Source: Gemmatimonadota bacterium
GTDB lineage: Bacteria > Gemmatimonadota > Gemmatimonadetes > Longimicrobiales > Gaopeijiaceae
Assembly: GCA_022822325.1 (NCBI GenBank)
Contig: JAJEBW010000036.1
Location: 62,001 to 126,000 of the forward strand
Direction: 5' to 3'
Length of the DNA stretch: 64,000 nucleotides
Below the pieces are notes generated by a model, which made no database searches, was not told where the DNA came from, and saw only the letters and a program-made list of their open reading frames with translations. Positions 6,581 to 16,400 of the stretch are shown one piece after another (positions within the stretch are counted from its first letter, which is position 1; each line of letters starts with the position of its first letter). The position numbers and the translations under genes were made by a program.

Positions 6581-9477
6581 GATGGGTGAATTTCCGACAG
6601 TCGGTGAACCACGGAGATTGCCTCCGGGGACCGGCCAGGCGCCGGGCCGGCAGGGCGCGGCCTCTCGTCCCCCGGTTCCTCGCGGCGCAACTCCAGGAGC
6701 AGCTCCAGCGCGGCCTCGTAGTTGGGCGCGATCTCCAGTGCGGCCAGGACGGCGCGGCGGGCGGCGGCGCGGTCTCCATTCAGATGCAGGGTGCGAGCCA
6801 GCTCGTAGTGGGCCGTGGCCAGATCCACGGGGCCGAGCGCCAGGACGCCGCGCCGCGCGAGAATCGCCCCCTCCAGATCGCCGGTCGCTTCCATCAGCGC
6901 GGCCAGCCGTTCGTGATCGTCGATCTCGTATGGGTGAATGTGCGCCAGCTCGCGCAGCGCGGCGGCGGCGCCCGCATCGTCGCCGGTCTCCCGCAACGCC
7001 TCGGCCAGCGCCAGGCGCGCCTCGTAGTGGCTCTCGTTGAGGAGCAGGAGCGCGCGGTAGTGGCGAATCGCCTCGGCCAGCTCGCCCTCCTCCTGGCGGA
7101 TCCGGCCCAGGAACCAGTGCGCGCCGTCGGGGCCGCCGTACTGGGGAAAGAGATCGAGCGCGGCCTCGAAATGGGGGGCGGCCTCGGCGCGGCGACCGTC
7201 CCGGAAGAGGGCCTGCGCGAGCGCCATGCGGGGCCCGAAACGGTCGGGATTTCGCGCCGCCGCAGCCTCCAGCGTCGCGATGTCGGGCATTCCCGGCAGC
7301 CCCGCCGCCGCACCCGCCACCCCTTCCCCCTCCCCCCCCACCGAAGCCAGCGCGGCCGCGAATCGTCGCTTCAGAAACGCCTCGAACTCGCCGTCGAAGT
7401 CCTCCAGTCGCACACCCAGCGCGGTCTCGAAGGCCTCTTCGTTGTCGGCGCCGTCGCGGTAGGCCCGCAGCATGGCCACAATCGCCGCAAAGCCGTGCCG
7501 CTCCTCGAGCATTTCAAAGACCAGCGAGGCCTGGTAGTAGCTCTCGATCACCTCGCCCGGGTGTCGCGGATTCGAAAACCCGCGGTCCAGCTCGCTCACC
7601 GGCCGCATCTCGCCAGAGGCCAGCGACCGAATGAACCCCACCCCCGGCTGATGTCCCCATCCCGCTTCGGCCTTCCTCTGTTCGTGCACGGCCAGCCCTT
7701 CGGAGAACCAGCGCGGCACCTCGTTGTTCGACAGCGCCAGGTGGAAGGAATGCGCGATCTCGTGCCAGAGCGTCGAGGCCCAGTTGAAGTCCCCCCGTTC
7801 GCGCGCGGCCGGCGAATCGATCGCGAGGGCGGGCCCGAAGCTCACCCCGAGCGCCCCGATCCCCACCAGCCCCACCGTGCGCACCGAAAAGTCGGCATGG
7901 CGCGGATAGACCTCGACCCGGATGCGTCCCTCGGGCGCGGCGCCGTACCGACGCGACATCTCGGCGTGGGCGCGTTCGGCGATTCGTTCGACATGCGGCG
8001 CCAGCAGATCGGCCTCCGATTCATGCAGAACCAGGTGGAAGTTGGGCGTCTCGACGATGCGGTAGTCGGCGAAGGTGTCGAGCAGGTCCAGGGTGTTCTT
8101 GAACCAGAGGTTGAAGGGATCGCCGGCGAAGGCGCGCTCCAGATTCGCGCGACCGGCCTCGACCTGCCCGAGCCTCACCTGGTTGAGTCCCATGAGTCCC
8201 CAGGCGGTCCAGCTTCCGGGATCGGACTCGGTGGCCTGGCGCGCGAAGCCGAGGGCGTCGGCGTACTTGCGGTGATCGGCGGCCAGCTCGGCGAGAAGGA
8301 TGAGCGGTGCGGAAGGGGTCGGCGCCAGGGTGCGAATTCGCTGCATCGCGGCCTGGAATCCGGTCTCGTCGTGCGAGAGGTGAAGGATTGCGGCGCGGGT
8401 GGCCAGGGCCTCCGGATCGGCGGGATTGACCTCGAGCACGGCCTCCGCCTCGGCCAGCGCGGCCTCGCGGTTCCCCGCCATCAGCCGGATGCGCGCCAGG
8501 AGGGTGCGGGCGCCGGCCAGTTGGGGATTGGTGGCGAGCGCGGCCTCCACGTGGGCCTGGGCGTTGCCGCCGCCCTCCAGACGGGCCACCCGGGCCAGAC
8601 CGAGGCGCGCCGCCGCGTGCGACGGATTCTCCTGGAGGATTGCGTTGAAAGCGTCGGCGGCCTGGCGCGCGTCGTAGCGCTCGAGGAATAGTTCGCCGAT
8701 GGCGAGCCTGGCCGCGTGGTCGAGGGGGCCGGCGGCTACGGCCTCGTCCAGGGCGCGGAGCGCGTCGTGAGCGTATTCGTGGTTCCAGTGGGAAAGCTGA
8801 ACCAGCGCGCGTCCCACCGCGGTGAGCTCGGCGGCCGTGAGGCGGGCGGCCCGGTTGTAATGGTCGATGAAGCCGTCGAAGAGATCGCGCGCGCGCGCCC
8901 GATCGCCGTAGCGGTAATGCAGAATGCCCAGCTCGACGCGCGCGGCCGCGCCCGCCCCTCCCCCCTCCCCCGCCCCCTCCTCCAGCACGGTGCGCGCCTC
9001 GGCCACGCGGCCCCGTTCCAGGAGCGCGGCCCCGAGCAGCGCCCGCGCCCCCGCCACCCCCGCCGCCACCCCTCTCTCGGCCACCTCGATCGCGCCGTCG
9101 TAGTCCCCGGTCTCGCGCAGCGCCGCCACCCACCCGTGGAGCGCGGCCGCGTCTCCATCGCGCGCGGCGGGCCGCAGCTCCCTCGCGGCGCGTTCGTAAT
9201 CCCCTGCCCGGAGCGCGTCCAGACCCCCCGCCACCCCCGTCGCCTGCCCCTGCACGGCGGCCATCGGCGCGGCCAGCGCCACCGCGACCGCAAGCCATCG
9301 CACCAGCAGCGCCCGCCTGTCACGCAGGCCGCGCGTGCAACCAGGCCGGGCCGAAAGGTCGTGGTCGCCCGGCCCCCGCGCCCCCCGCGACCATCCAGCC
9401 GGTATTTTCTCCAACGCGTCGCGCCCCCTCGCGGCGACAACGTCCTCGCCCGCGATCCCGCAACGTCGCCGCGTCAC
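6577..9477 (-). CDS. TPR-repeat protein with embedded HExxH metallopeptidase-like domain
   Basis: Up to 966 residues. Tandem TPR units fill roughly residues 80-480 and 740-940. Between them lies a peptidase-MA-like gluzincin domain with HEIAHSFHLALSNNEVPRWF then SEGLAVHE: zinc ligands from HExxH (about residue 572) and a downstream Glu about 20 residues later. A signal-like segment LVRWLAVAVALAAPMAAVQG sits near residue 60. The GTG at 9477 has a strong site (GGGGGATGAGG), but a GTG at 9303 would place the signal peptide at the N-terminus, so the start is uncertain. It lies 12 bp after the YjbQ-like gene and overlaps DUF4159 by 4 bp. The substrate is unknown; it is probably periplasmic. Confidence 0.85.
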   Translation of the reverse strand: MTRRRCGIAGEDVVAARGRDALEKIPAGWSRGARGPGDHDLSARPGCTRGLRDRRALLVRWLAVAVALAAPMAAVQGQATGVAGGLDALRAGDYERAARELRPAARDGDAAALHGWVAALRETGDYDGAIEVAERGVAAGVAGARALLGAALLERGRVAEARTVLEEGAGEGGGAGAAARVELGILHYRYGDRARARDLFDGFIDHYNRAARLTAAELTAVGRALVQLSHWNHEYAHDALRALDEAVAAGPLDHAARLAIGELFLERYDARQAADAFNAILQENPSHAAARLGLARVARLEGGGNAQAHVEAALATNPQLAGARTLLARIRLMAGNREAALAEAEAVLEVNPADPEALATRAAILHLSHDETGFQAAMQRIRTLAPTPSAPLILLAELAADHRKYADALGFARQATESDPGSWTAWGLMGLNQVRLGQVEAGRANLERAFAGDPFNLWFKNTLDLLDTFADYRIVETPNFHLVLHESEADLLAPHVERIAERAHAEMSRRYGAAPEGRIRVEVYPRHADFSVRTVGLVGIGALGVSFGPALAIDSPAARERGDFNWASTLWHEIAHSFHLALSNNEVPRWFSEGLAVHEQRKAEAGWGHQPGVGFIRSLASGEMRPVSELDRGFSNPRHPGEVIESYYQASLVFEMLEERHGFAAIVAMLRAYRDGADNEEAFETALGVRLEDFDGEFEAFLKRRFAAALASVGGEGEGVAGAAAGLPGMPDIATLEAAAARNPDRFGPRMALAQALFRDGRRAEAAPHFEAALDLFPQYGGPDGAHWFLGRIRQEEGELAEAIRHYRALLLLNESHYEARLALAEALRETGDDAGAAAALRELAHIHPYEIDDHERLAALMEATGDLEGAILARRGVLALGPVDLATAHYELARTLHLNGDRAAARRAVLAALEIAPNYEAALELLLELRREEPGDERPRPAGPAPGRSPEAISVVHRLSEIHPS

Positions 9478-9489
9478 CGCCTCATCCCC

Positions 9490-10602
9490 CTACACAAACT
9501 TCACCAGCCGCACATTCAGCACCCGCTCCTCGCGCTCGGATCCCTTCCACTGCACCAGAATCGGGCTCTGGTAGGTTCCCCACCCGATCTCGCCCACCCC
9601 GTCTCCGCTCCGGTCCAGCACCGGCAGGCTGAATCCCCGCTTCATGCGCAGGAAGTGCGACACCGGCAGCGCCACCGCGCGATTGACGACCCGCTCCACC
9701 ACCGAGTCCCGCAGGCCGATTCGGTCGAGCACAACATTGAGCACATGAAAGGCGTCGAACTGTGCAAAGTTGACGGCCTTGGCGGGAATTGTGCGCGGAT
9801 TCCGCAACGCCGCCGAAACGTCCTTGCCGGTCCGCGCCATGAAACGGAAGGGGTTGGTGAGCGCCTCGCGGAGATCGTAGTTCATCAGCAGCGGTTCGTA
9901 TTCGTTCACCGTCAGACCCGAGTGCCGCTCCTCGTCGGGCAGGGTCACGTCGAAGCGGCCAAAGGCCACGCCATGCTGCTCGACGATGCGTTGCAGCCTG
10001 GAGAGGAATCCGAAGGCGGGGTCGCGCAGATTCTGGGCGTCGATGGGGTGCGCCGAAGCCTGGATCCGGATCTGAGAGCGCGCAACTTCCTCTTCGCCGT
10101 CGTAGGCCACCACCGTTGTACGCCGATGACGCGTTCCCCCGACATGCACCCCGTCGAGCTCCACGAACCAGACCGGCTCGGCCCCATCCAGTTCGTAGGA
10201 GGCGGAGTTGCGCAGGCCCGCCCCGATGAAGGTCAGGTGCGAATCGGCGTTGAGCGGCTCGTTGACGCGCTGTTCCTCGGAGAGCTCCTCGCGCAGATGC
10301 ATGGCGTCGTGCACATAGTCGGCGCCCGGGGGAAAGAGCTCCTGAAAGAGCTGGAGGTAGCCCTCGATCCCTTCGCCGTCGTGCTCGAGAAGTTCGGCCA
10401 GGCGCTGGTCGAGGTAGCCGGCGGTGGTGTGGTTGGAGATGTAGAAGGAACGGGTGTAGCGCGTGAAGTCGCGTCCGAACTCTTCCAGCAGCTTTCCGCG
10501 AACATTGATCAGCTCGATGCGCGAAGCCGGCATGATGCGCAGCGTGGCGTGGAAGGGCCCCTTGTCGTTGCCCGAGGTGGTGTGGCGGTCGATGAGGATC
10601 AT
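9490..10602 (-). CDS. YjbQ/UPF0047-like protein with extra C-terminal domain
   Basis: 370 residues. Residues about 15-190 resemble the UPF0047/YjbQ family: an [11 protein letters not shown] segment, [21 protein letters not shown], then [20 protein letters not shown], which correspond to the family's HTTA, DYxHD, NxDxH and terminal strand motifs. YjbQ proteins are reported to have weak thiamine phosphate synthase activity but their real role is unclear. The remaining 180 or so residues (from [11 protein letters not shown] to LNVRLVKFV) are not part of the usual ~140-residue protein and I do not recognise them. ATG 10602 overlaps the serine hydrolase stop by 4 bp. No signal peptide is seen, unlike its exported neighbours. 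Confidence 0.7.
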   Translation of the reverse strand: MILIDRHTTSGNDKGPFHATLRIMPASRIELINVRGKLLEEFGRDFTRYTRSFYISNHTTAGYLDQRLAELLEHDGEGIEGYLQLFQELFPPGADYVHDAMHLREELSEEQRVNEPLNADSHLTFIGAGLRNSASYELDGAEPVWFVELDGVHVGGTRHRRTTVVAYDGEEEVARSQIRIQASAHPIDAQNLRDPAFGFLSRLQRIVEQHGVAFGRFDVTLPDEERHSGLTVNEYEPLLMNYDLREALTNPFRFMARTGKDVSAALRNPRTIPAKAVNFAQFDAFHVLNVVLDRIGLRDSVVERVVNRAVALPVSHFLRMKRGFSLPVLDRSGDGVGEIGWGTYQSPILVQWKGSEREERVLNVRLVKFV

Positions 10603-12005
10603 TCTGCGATTGCGCCGTAGATCAGGGCGCGCAGCTTGCCGAAGTCGTCGATGGGCCGGTTGCCGCGGAGCTGGGTGAGATAGACCACAACCAGAGCCTG
10701 GGCGGGATCGACCCAGTAGGTCGTGTGATAGGCGCCGCCCCACCCGAACTCGCCCACCGATCCGGGCTGGCCGGTCGCGGCCGCGTCGAGGCGGATCTGG
10801 AAGCCGAGGCCGAAGCCGGTGTCTCCCCCCATGAGGTCGCCGACATGATTGGCGGTCATCAGCGCCACGGTGGCGGGCGAAAGGATGCGCGCATCGCCGA
10901 GGGTGCCGCCATTCGCCATCATCTGGAGGAAACGGGCGTAGTCGCGCGCGGTGGAAAGAAGACCGGCGCCGCCCGAGAAGCTGGCGCGGGGGCCGTCGAC
11001 ATACTGTCCCTGCGTGTTCATTCCGGGGCCGTCGGGGGCGCGGACGAGGTTGCCGCCGCGATCGTGACTGTAAACGGCGGCCAGACGCGCGGCCTTCTCC
11101 AGAGGCAGGAAGAAGTGCGTGTCGCGCATGTCGAGCGGATCGAAGATGCGCGTGGCGAAGAACTCGTCGAGGGAAAGACCCGAGGCCTCTTCGACGACCG
11201 CGCCCAGGATGTCGGTGGCGTAGCCATAGACGAAGCGCTCGCCGGGACGGGCCTGGAAGGGAAGGGCGGCCATGCGGTCCACCGTGGCGCGGATGGGTTC
11301 GTCGCGGTGGGCGAAGTACCAGCCGGTGATCCCGGCCTCGCGCCAGCGGTCGCCGCCCGGGCCCGCGCCGTAGCCGATTCCGGCGGTGTGGGTCAGGAGG
11401 TCGCGCAGGGTGACGGGACGCGGGGCGGGAATCGCATCGTAGCCGCCATCGCCGTTGGGCGTCGCGACGGTGGTTGCGGCGAAGGCCGGAAGGTGCCGGG
11501 CCAGCGGGTCGGTGATCAGGAGCGCGCCCTCTTCCTGCAGCATCATGATCGCCACGCTCGTGATCGCCTTGGTCATCGACGCGATGCGAAAGATCGCGTC
11601 GGTCCGCAGGCTGTCCCCCGATTCGAGATCGCGGAAGCCCGCCGCCGCCTCGTGCACGACCGCGCCGTCGCGCAGGATGGTCGTCACCGCGCCCGGTATG
11701 CTTCCGTCGGCAACGTAGTCCTCCATGAAGGCGGCGACCCGTCCCAGCCCCTCCGGCACGAATCCCGCGTCTTCGGCCGCGATCCCGGGCAGTTCGCCGG
11801 AAGAGACCGAGGGCGGGGCGCACTGCGGAAGCGCAAGGAGGGCGGCCGCGAAGAGGAGCCTCGCGCATGACCGCAATCCCGCGCCCGACCGGGTGGAGCC
11901 GCGGACCCGTCGGGCAATCCCCCTTCGCTCGCCGAGTCGCGTGCCGGACCGGGTGGAGCCCCGCGCCCACCAGGCCACCGCCCATCGTTCGCCGAATGAT
12001 CTCAT
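10599..12005 (-). CDS. serine hydrolase, beta-lactamase class C family, lipoprotein
   Basis: About 468 residues from ATG 12005 (GGCAGG upstream). A long basic N-terminus leads to a lipoprotein signal [13 protein letters not shown]. The catalytic SxxK is SMTK (Ser about 143), followed by [11 protein letters not shown], a YGYATD motif in the place of YxN, and a C-terminal strand region [15 protein letters not shown]. This places it with penicillin-binding-protein-like esterases and peptidases (class C beta-lactamase fold), not necessarily with antibiotic hydrolysis. It is the first gene of the minus operon ending with DUF4159. The N-terminus contains a near-duplicate stretch (RGSTRSG twice). 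It is divergent from the DinB gene with a 170-bp gap. Confidence 0.88.
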   Translation of the reverse strand: MRSFGERWAVAWWARGSTRSGTRLGERRGIARRVRGSTRSGAGLRSCARLLFAAALLALPQCAPPSVSSGELPGIAAEDAGFVPEGLGRVAAFMEDYVADGSIPGAVTTILRDGAVVHEAAAGFRDLESGDSLRTDAIFRIASMTKAITSVAIMMLQEEGALLITDPLARHLPAFAATTVATPNGDGGYDAIPAPRPVTLRDLLTHTAGIGYGAGPGGDRWREAGITGWYFAHRDEPIRATVDRMAALPFQARPGERFVYGYATDILGAVVEEASGLSLDEFFATRIFDPLDMRDTHFFLPLEKAARLAAVYSHDRGGNLVRAPDGPGMNTQGQYVDGPRASFSGGAGLLSTARDYARFLQMMANGGTLGDARILSPATVALMTANHVGDLMGGDTGFGLGFQIRLDAAATGQPGSVGEFGWGGAYHTTYWVDPAQALVVVYLTQLRGNRPIDDFGKLRALIYGAIAE

Positions 12006-12175
12006 GCCTGCCCCGGGGTTGAGTCGAGTGACCGTGTAAGCTAGACTGTTGCCCGTTTGCTCACAAAGGACATGCCCGTTCGCTCGCAAGGTACAACCGT
12101 CCATCCGTTCGCCATCCGCTCGCAAGGAGCTGCCACGCCGCTCGCGACGAGCCGCCCGGCCGCCAGGAGAATCCC

Positions 12176-12646
12176 ATGACCATGCAGGAAACGCTGGCCA
12201 CGCAACTCGCCACTTCGCAGAAGTACTTTCAGGGCACCGTCTCGATCTTCGACGAGGACGATTCGGTCTTCGCGCCCACTTCCGGGATGTTCACCGCGGC
12301 CGCACAGGTTGCCCATGCGGCCGATACCGTGGACTGGTTCGTGAAGGGGGCCTTTGGCGAGGGATGGGATCTGGACTTCGCCGCCATCGAGGCGCGGATT
12401 CGGAAGGCGACCTCGCTGGCCGACGCCAAGGCCTGGCTGGACCGAGCCTTCGCCGCCGCGATCGAGGCCGTGCGGGGCGCCACCGACGAAGAACTCCTGG
12501 GCCCGATCCCCGACGAGCGGATGTTCAAGGGACAGCCCCGCGCCGCGATCGTGAACGGAATCGTGGACCACACCGCTCATCACCGCGGTTCGCTGGCCGT
12601 CTATGCGCGGGTCATCGGCAAGACGCCGAAGATGCCCTACGCCTGA
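12176..12646 (+). CDS. DinB-family four-helix protein
   Basis: 156 residues starting after a good AGGAGAATCCC site. The sequence is helical. Putative metal ligands are in [11 protein letters not shown] (His near the second helix) and the closing [15 protein letters not shown], the HxxxH-type pair typical of DinB/DUF1993 proteins. DinB proteins include thiol-dependent transferases that use bacillithiol or mycothiol, but many have no known reaction. Its stop overlaps the SDR start by one base (TGATG), so it heads a three-gene operon with the SDR and the fused hydantoinase. Together these suggest a small-molecule catabolic or detoxification operon; the substrate cannot be deduced. Confidence 0.85.
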   Translation: MTMQETLATQLATSQKYFQGTVSIFDEDDSVFAPTSGMFTAAAQVAHAADTVDWFVKGAFGEGWDLDFAAIEARIRKATSLADAKAWLDRAFAAAIEAVRGATDEELLGPIPDERMFKGQPRAAIVNGIVDHTAHHRGSLAVYARVIGKTPKMPYA

Positions 12647-13434
12647 TGATCTCGCTCGATGGCCGGACCGCGATCGTAACCGGCGCCGCACAGGGAATCG
12701 GGGCCGCCTGCGCGCGGTCCTTCGCCGAACATGGCGCCTCCGTCCTCCTTGCCGACATCCAGGGGGAAAAGTGCGCGAGGACCGCCCGCTCGATCGCCGC
12801 CGACACCGGCGCGGCCACCGCTTCGGTGCGCGCCGACGTGAGCGACGAGGCCGCCTGCGAGCGCGTCATGGGGGCCTGTCTGGACCGCTTCGGCGCCTGC
12901 GACATCCTGCTGAACAACGCGGGAATCCTCGTCGCCGGATCGATTCTGGACGCCGCCGTCGAAGACTTCGACCGGGTGATCGCCGTGAATCTGCGGAGCG
13001 CCTTCCTCATGGGCCGGCTTGCCGCGCGCGAGATGGCGAAGCGGGGCACGCGCGGCGCAATCATCAACATGTCGTCCACCAATGCGGTGGTGACGATTCC
13101 CAGCCAGCTCGCCTACGCGGCCTCGAAGGGGGGGATCGCGCAGCTTACCCGGGTGATGGCGATGGGGCTCGCCGAGCATGGCGTCCGGGTGAACGCCATC
13201 GGTCCCGGCACGATCCTCACCGATATCCTGCATACGGTGATCCAGGACGACTCGACGCGCCGGACGATCCTCTCGCGGACGCCTCTGGGCCGCTTCGGCG
13301 AACCGGAGGAGGTGGCGCGCGTCGCCGTCTTTCTCGCTTCGGACTACGCCTCCTACCTGACCGGCGAGACGATCTATCCGGATGGGGGACGGCTCTCGCT
13401 CAACTACACGGTGCCCGTTCCCAATGACGCCTGA
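12646..13434 (+). CDS. short-chain dehydrogenase/reductase
   Basis: 262 residues with a full classical SDR layout: the dinucleotide-binding TGAAQGIGAA, NNAGIL after strand 4, catalytic Ser in INMSSTNAVVT, and the YxxxK motif in LAYAASKGG. The C-terminus has PEEVARVAVFLASDYASYLTGETIYPDGG. It is a cytosolic NAD(P)-dependent oxidoreductase; the substrate cannot be predicted from sequence. It sits in an operon between DinB (1-bp overlap) and the hydantoinase (11-bp overlap). The tight packing argues that the three proteins act on the same or linked compounds. Confidence 0.93.
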   Translation: MISLDGRTAIVTGAAQGIGAACARSFAEHGASVLLADIQGEKCARTARSIAADTGAATASVRADVSDEAACERVMGACLDRFGACDILLNNAGILVAGSILDAAVEDFDRVIAVNLRSAFLMGRLAAREMAKRGTRGAIINMSSTNAVVTIPSQLAYAASKGGIAQLTRVMAMGLAEHGVRVNAIGPGTILTDILHTVIQDDSTRRTILSRTPLGRFGEPEEVARVAVFLASDYASYLTGETIYPDGGRLSLNYTVPVPNDA

Positions 13435-16400
13435 TCCCGCAGGCCCGCGCCTCGCCGTCGATATCGGCGGAACCTTCACCGATGTGGCGCTGGAGGTGCG
13501 GGGCCGTCTCGTCACCACCAAGGTTCTGACCACCCACGCGGCCCCCGAACGGGGCGTCCTGGAGGGTGTGCGCAAGGTCCTGGCCAGCGCCGAAGTCGCC
13601 CCCGCGGAGGTGCGTCTCGTCATTCACGGCACCACCCTGGCCACCAACGCGATCATCGAGCGAAAGGGCGCGCGCACCGCTCTGATCGTCACCGAGGGCC
13701 ACCGCGACGCCCTCGAGATGGCCCACGAGAATCGCTTCGAGCAGTACGACATCGGGGTCGATCGTCCCCCGCCCCTCGTTCCCCGCCGCCTCCGCCTTCC
13801 CGTCGCCGAGCGCGTCGACTGGCGCGGCCGCGTCCTCGCGCCCCTCGACGAACGCGCCGTGCAGGGCCTCCTCCCCACCCTCGACGCCCACGCGGTCGAA
13901 GCGGTCGCGGTCGGTCTCATTCACGGCTACGCCAACCCTGCCCACGAACGGCGCATCGGCGAAATCCTGGCCACCGAACGGCCCGGACTCTCGGTCACCC
14001 TGGCCTCCGACGTCTGCCCCGAGGTCCGCGAATACGAACGCCTCTCGACCGCCTGCGCCAACGCCTACGTTCAGCCTCTCATGGCGCGCTACCTGACCGG
14101 GCTGGCGGCGTCGCTGCGCGAAACCGGCCTTGTCTGCCCCTTCCTCCTGATGACCTCGGGCGGGGGACTGACCACCCTCGAGACGGCGGTGTCGGCGCCG
14201 GTGCGGCTGGTCGAATCGGGGCCGGCGGGGGGCGCGATCCTGGCGAGTCACCTTGCGCGCGAGCTCGATCTGGGCGACGTGCTTTCCTTCGACATGGGCG
14301 GAACCACGGCCAAGCTCTGCATGATCGACGGAGGCGAACCGCTCCATTCCCGCACCTTCGAGGTGGCCCGCAGCTACCGCTTCAAGCAGGGGAGCGGTCT
14401 GCCGGTGCGGATTCCGGTGATCGAGATGGTGGAGATCGGAGCGGGTGGCGGCTCGATCGCGGCGGTGGACGATCTGGACCGGATTCTGGTGGGTCCCGGG
14501 AGCGCGGGGTCGGAGCCGGGTCCGGCGGCCTATGGCCGGGGGGGGGAGGAACCGACGGTGACCGACGCCGACGTGGTGCTCGGCCGAATCGATCCGGAAC
14601 ACTTCGCGGGGGGATCGATGGCGCTGGACCGGGGCCGCGCCGAGGCGGCGATCGGCAGCCGGGTGGGGTCGAAGCTGGGGCTGAACGAGGCGGTGGCCGC
14701 GCTGGGGGTCAGCGAGATGGTGGACGAGAACATGTCCAACGCGGCCCGCACGCACGCGATCGAATGGGGGAAGGGGCTGGCGGCGCGCACCGTGATCGCC
14801 TTCGGGGGATCGGCTCCGATTCATGCCGCGCGGGTGGCCGAGAAGCTGGAGCTGGACCGGGTGCTGGTGCCGGGCGACGCGGGAGTGGGATCGGCGGTCG
14901 GGTTCCTCCTGGCACCCATCTCCTACGAGGTCGTGCGGAGCCGCTACATGCGACTCTCCGGGTTCGACCGGGAACTCGTGCAGGGGGTGCTGGCCGGGAT
15001 GAAGACCGAGGCCGAGGCGGTGGTGGCCAGCGGCGCGCCGGGCAGGCCAACGTCGGTGCGCGCTCACGCCTACATGCGCTACGCGGGGCAGGGACACGAG
15101 ATCGGCGTCGAGCTGCCGGGGGCGGTGATGCGGGGGGAGGGGGATGCGGCCCGGGCGTTGCGCGACGCCTTCGACCGCGGCTACGAGAAGGTGTACGGAC
15201 GCACGATCCCGGGTCTGGACGTGGAGGTGCTGAGCTGGACGCTGGTGGTCTCGGCGCCGGGACGGCAGGGGGGGATGACAGCGCGGAAAGCGGCCCCGGC
15301 CGATCCGCCTCCCGGCGGCGCGCCTTCCTCCGACGGCCATTCCTCCCGCAACGGCGCTTCTTCCTCAAGCGGCTCGTCTTTCCCCACCGGCCCTTCTTCC
15401 CTCACCGACCCGGCTCCCGAACCCGGCGGCCACTCCGATCTCTTCGTCGGCACCGGCGAGGGCTACGTCGGCGCGGCGGTCCACGAGCGGTCCGGCCTCC
15501 GGGAGGGCGCGCGGGTTGCGGGCCCGGCGCTGATCGTGGAGGCGCAGACGACGACGGTGGTTCCTCCCGGGTGGCGGGCGCGGGCGCTGCCGGGCGGCCA
15601 TCTGGCGCTCGAGCGGGATTCGCGGCCGAAACCGCTGGCGGCCCGGTCCGGCGCCGCCTCCGCCACCGATGGCCTGGGCGCGCTTCAGGATCAGATCATG
15701 TGGAGCCGTCTCCTCTCGGTGGTCGAGGAACAGGCGCGCACACTTGTCCGCACCGCCTTCTCCACACCGGTTCGCGAGGCCGGAGATCTCTCGGCGGGCG
15801 TCTTCGATCTCCGCGGGCGAATGTTGGCGCAGGCCGTCACCGGGACTCCCGGACATGTCAACGCGATGGCCGCCTCGGTGGGTTGCTTCCTCCGCGACCA
15901 CCCGGCTTCCACCCTGCGCGAAGGCGACGTTCTCGTCACCAACGACCCCTGGGAGGGCACCGGCCACCTCAACGACTTCACGGTCGTCACTCCCGCCTTC
16001 CTGGACGGCCGTCTCGTTGCGCTCTTCGCGGCCACCAGTCATATCGCCGATGTGGGCGGACGCGGTTTCGGCGCCGACGCCAACCAGGTCTTCGAAGAGG
16101 GAATCCGCATCCCGATCGGCTACCTCATCCGTCGCGGCCGGCTCGACCGCACGCTGATGCGGATGGTGCGCGCAAATGTGCGGGATCCCGACGTCGCGCA
16201 GGGCGATCTCTATTCGCTGGCGGCCTGCAACGAAACCGGCTGCGAGCGCCTCGTCGCCATGATGACCGAGTTCGGTCTGGATTCGCTCGACGAGCTGGCC
16301 GAGATGATCGTCGCTTCCTCGCGCCGCGCCATGCTGGAACGGATCCGCGCGCTCGAGCCCGGAAGCTGGACCCACCGCATGACGATCGACGGCTACGACC

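Noticed and set aside
10599-12005. Antibiotic-resistance beta-lactamase
   Set aside because: Fold and SxxK are present, but the sequence belongs with general serine hydrolases of class C type; nothing specific to antibiotic hydrolysis was seen.
12041-12125. Tandem repeat or CRISPR-like array
   Set aside because: CGCTCGCAAGG-like words recur two or three times with irregular spacing; there is no spacer structure and there are no cas genes.
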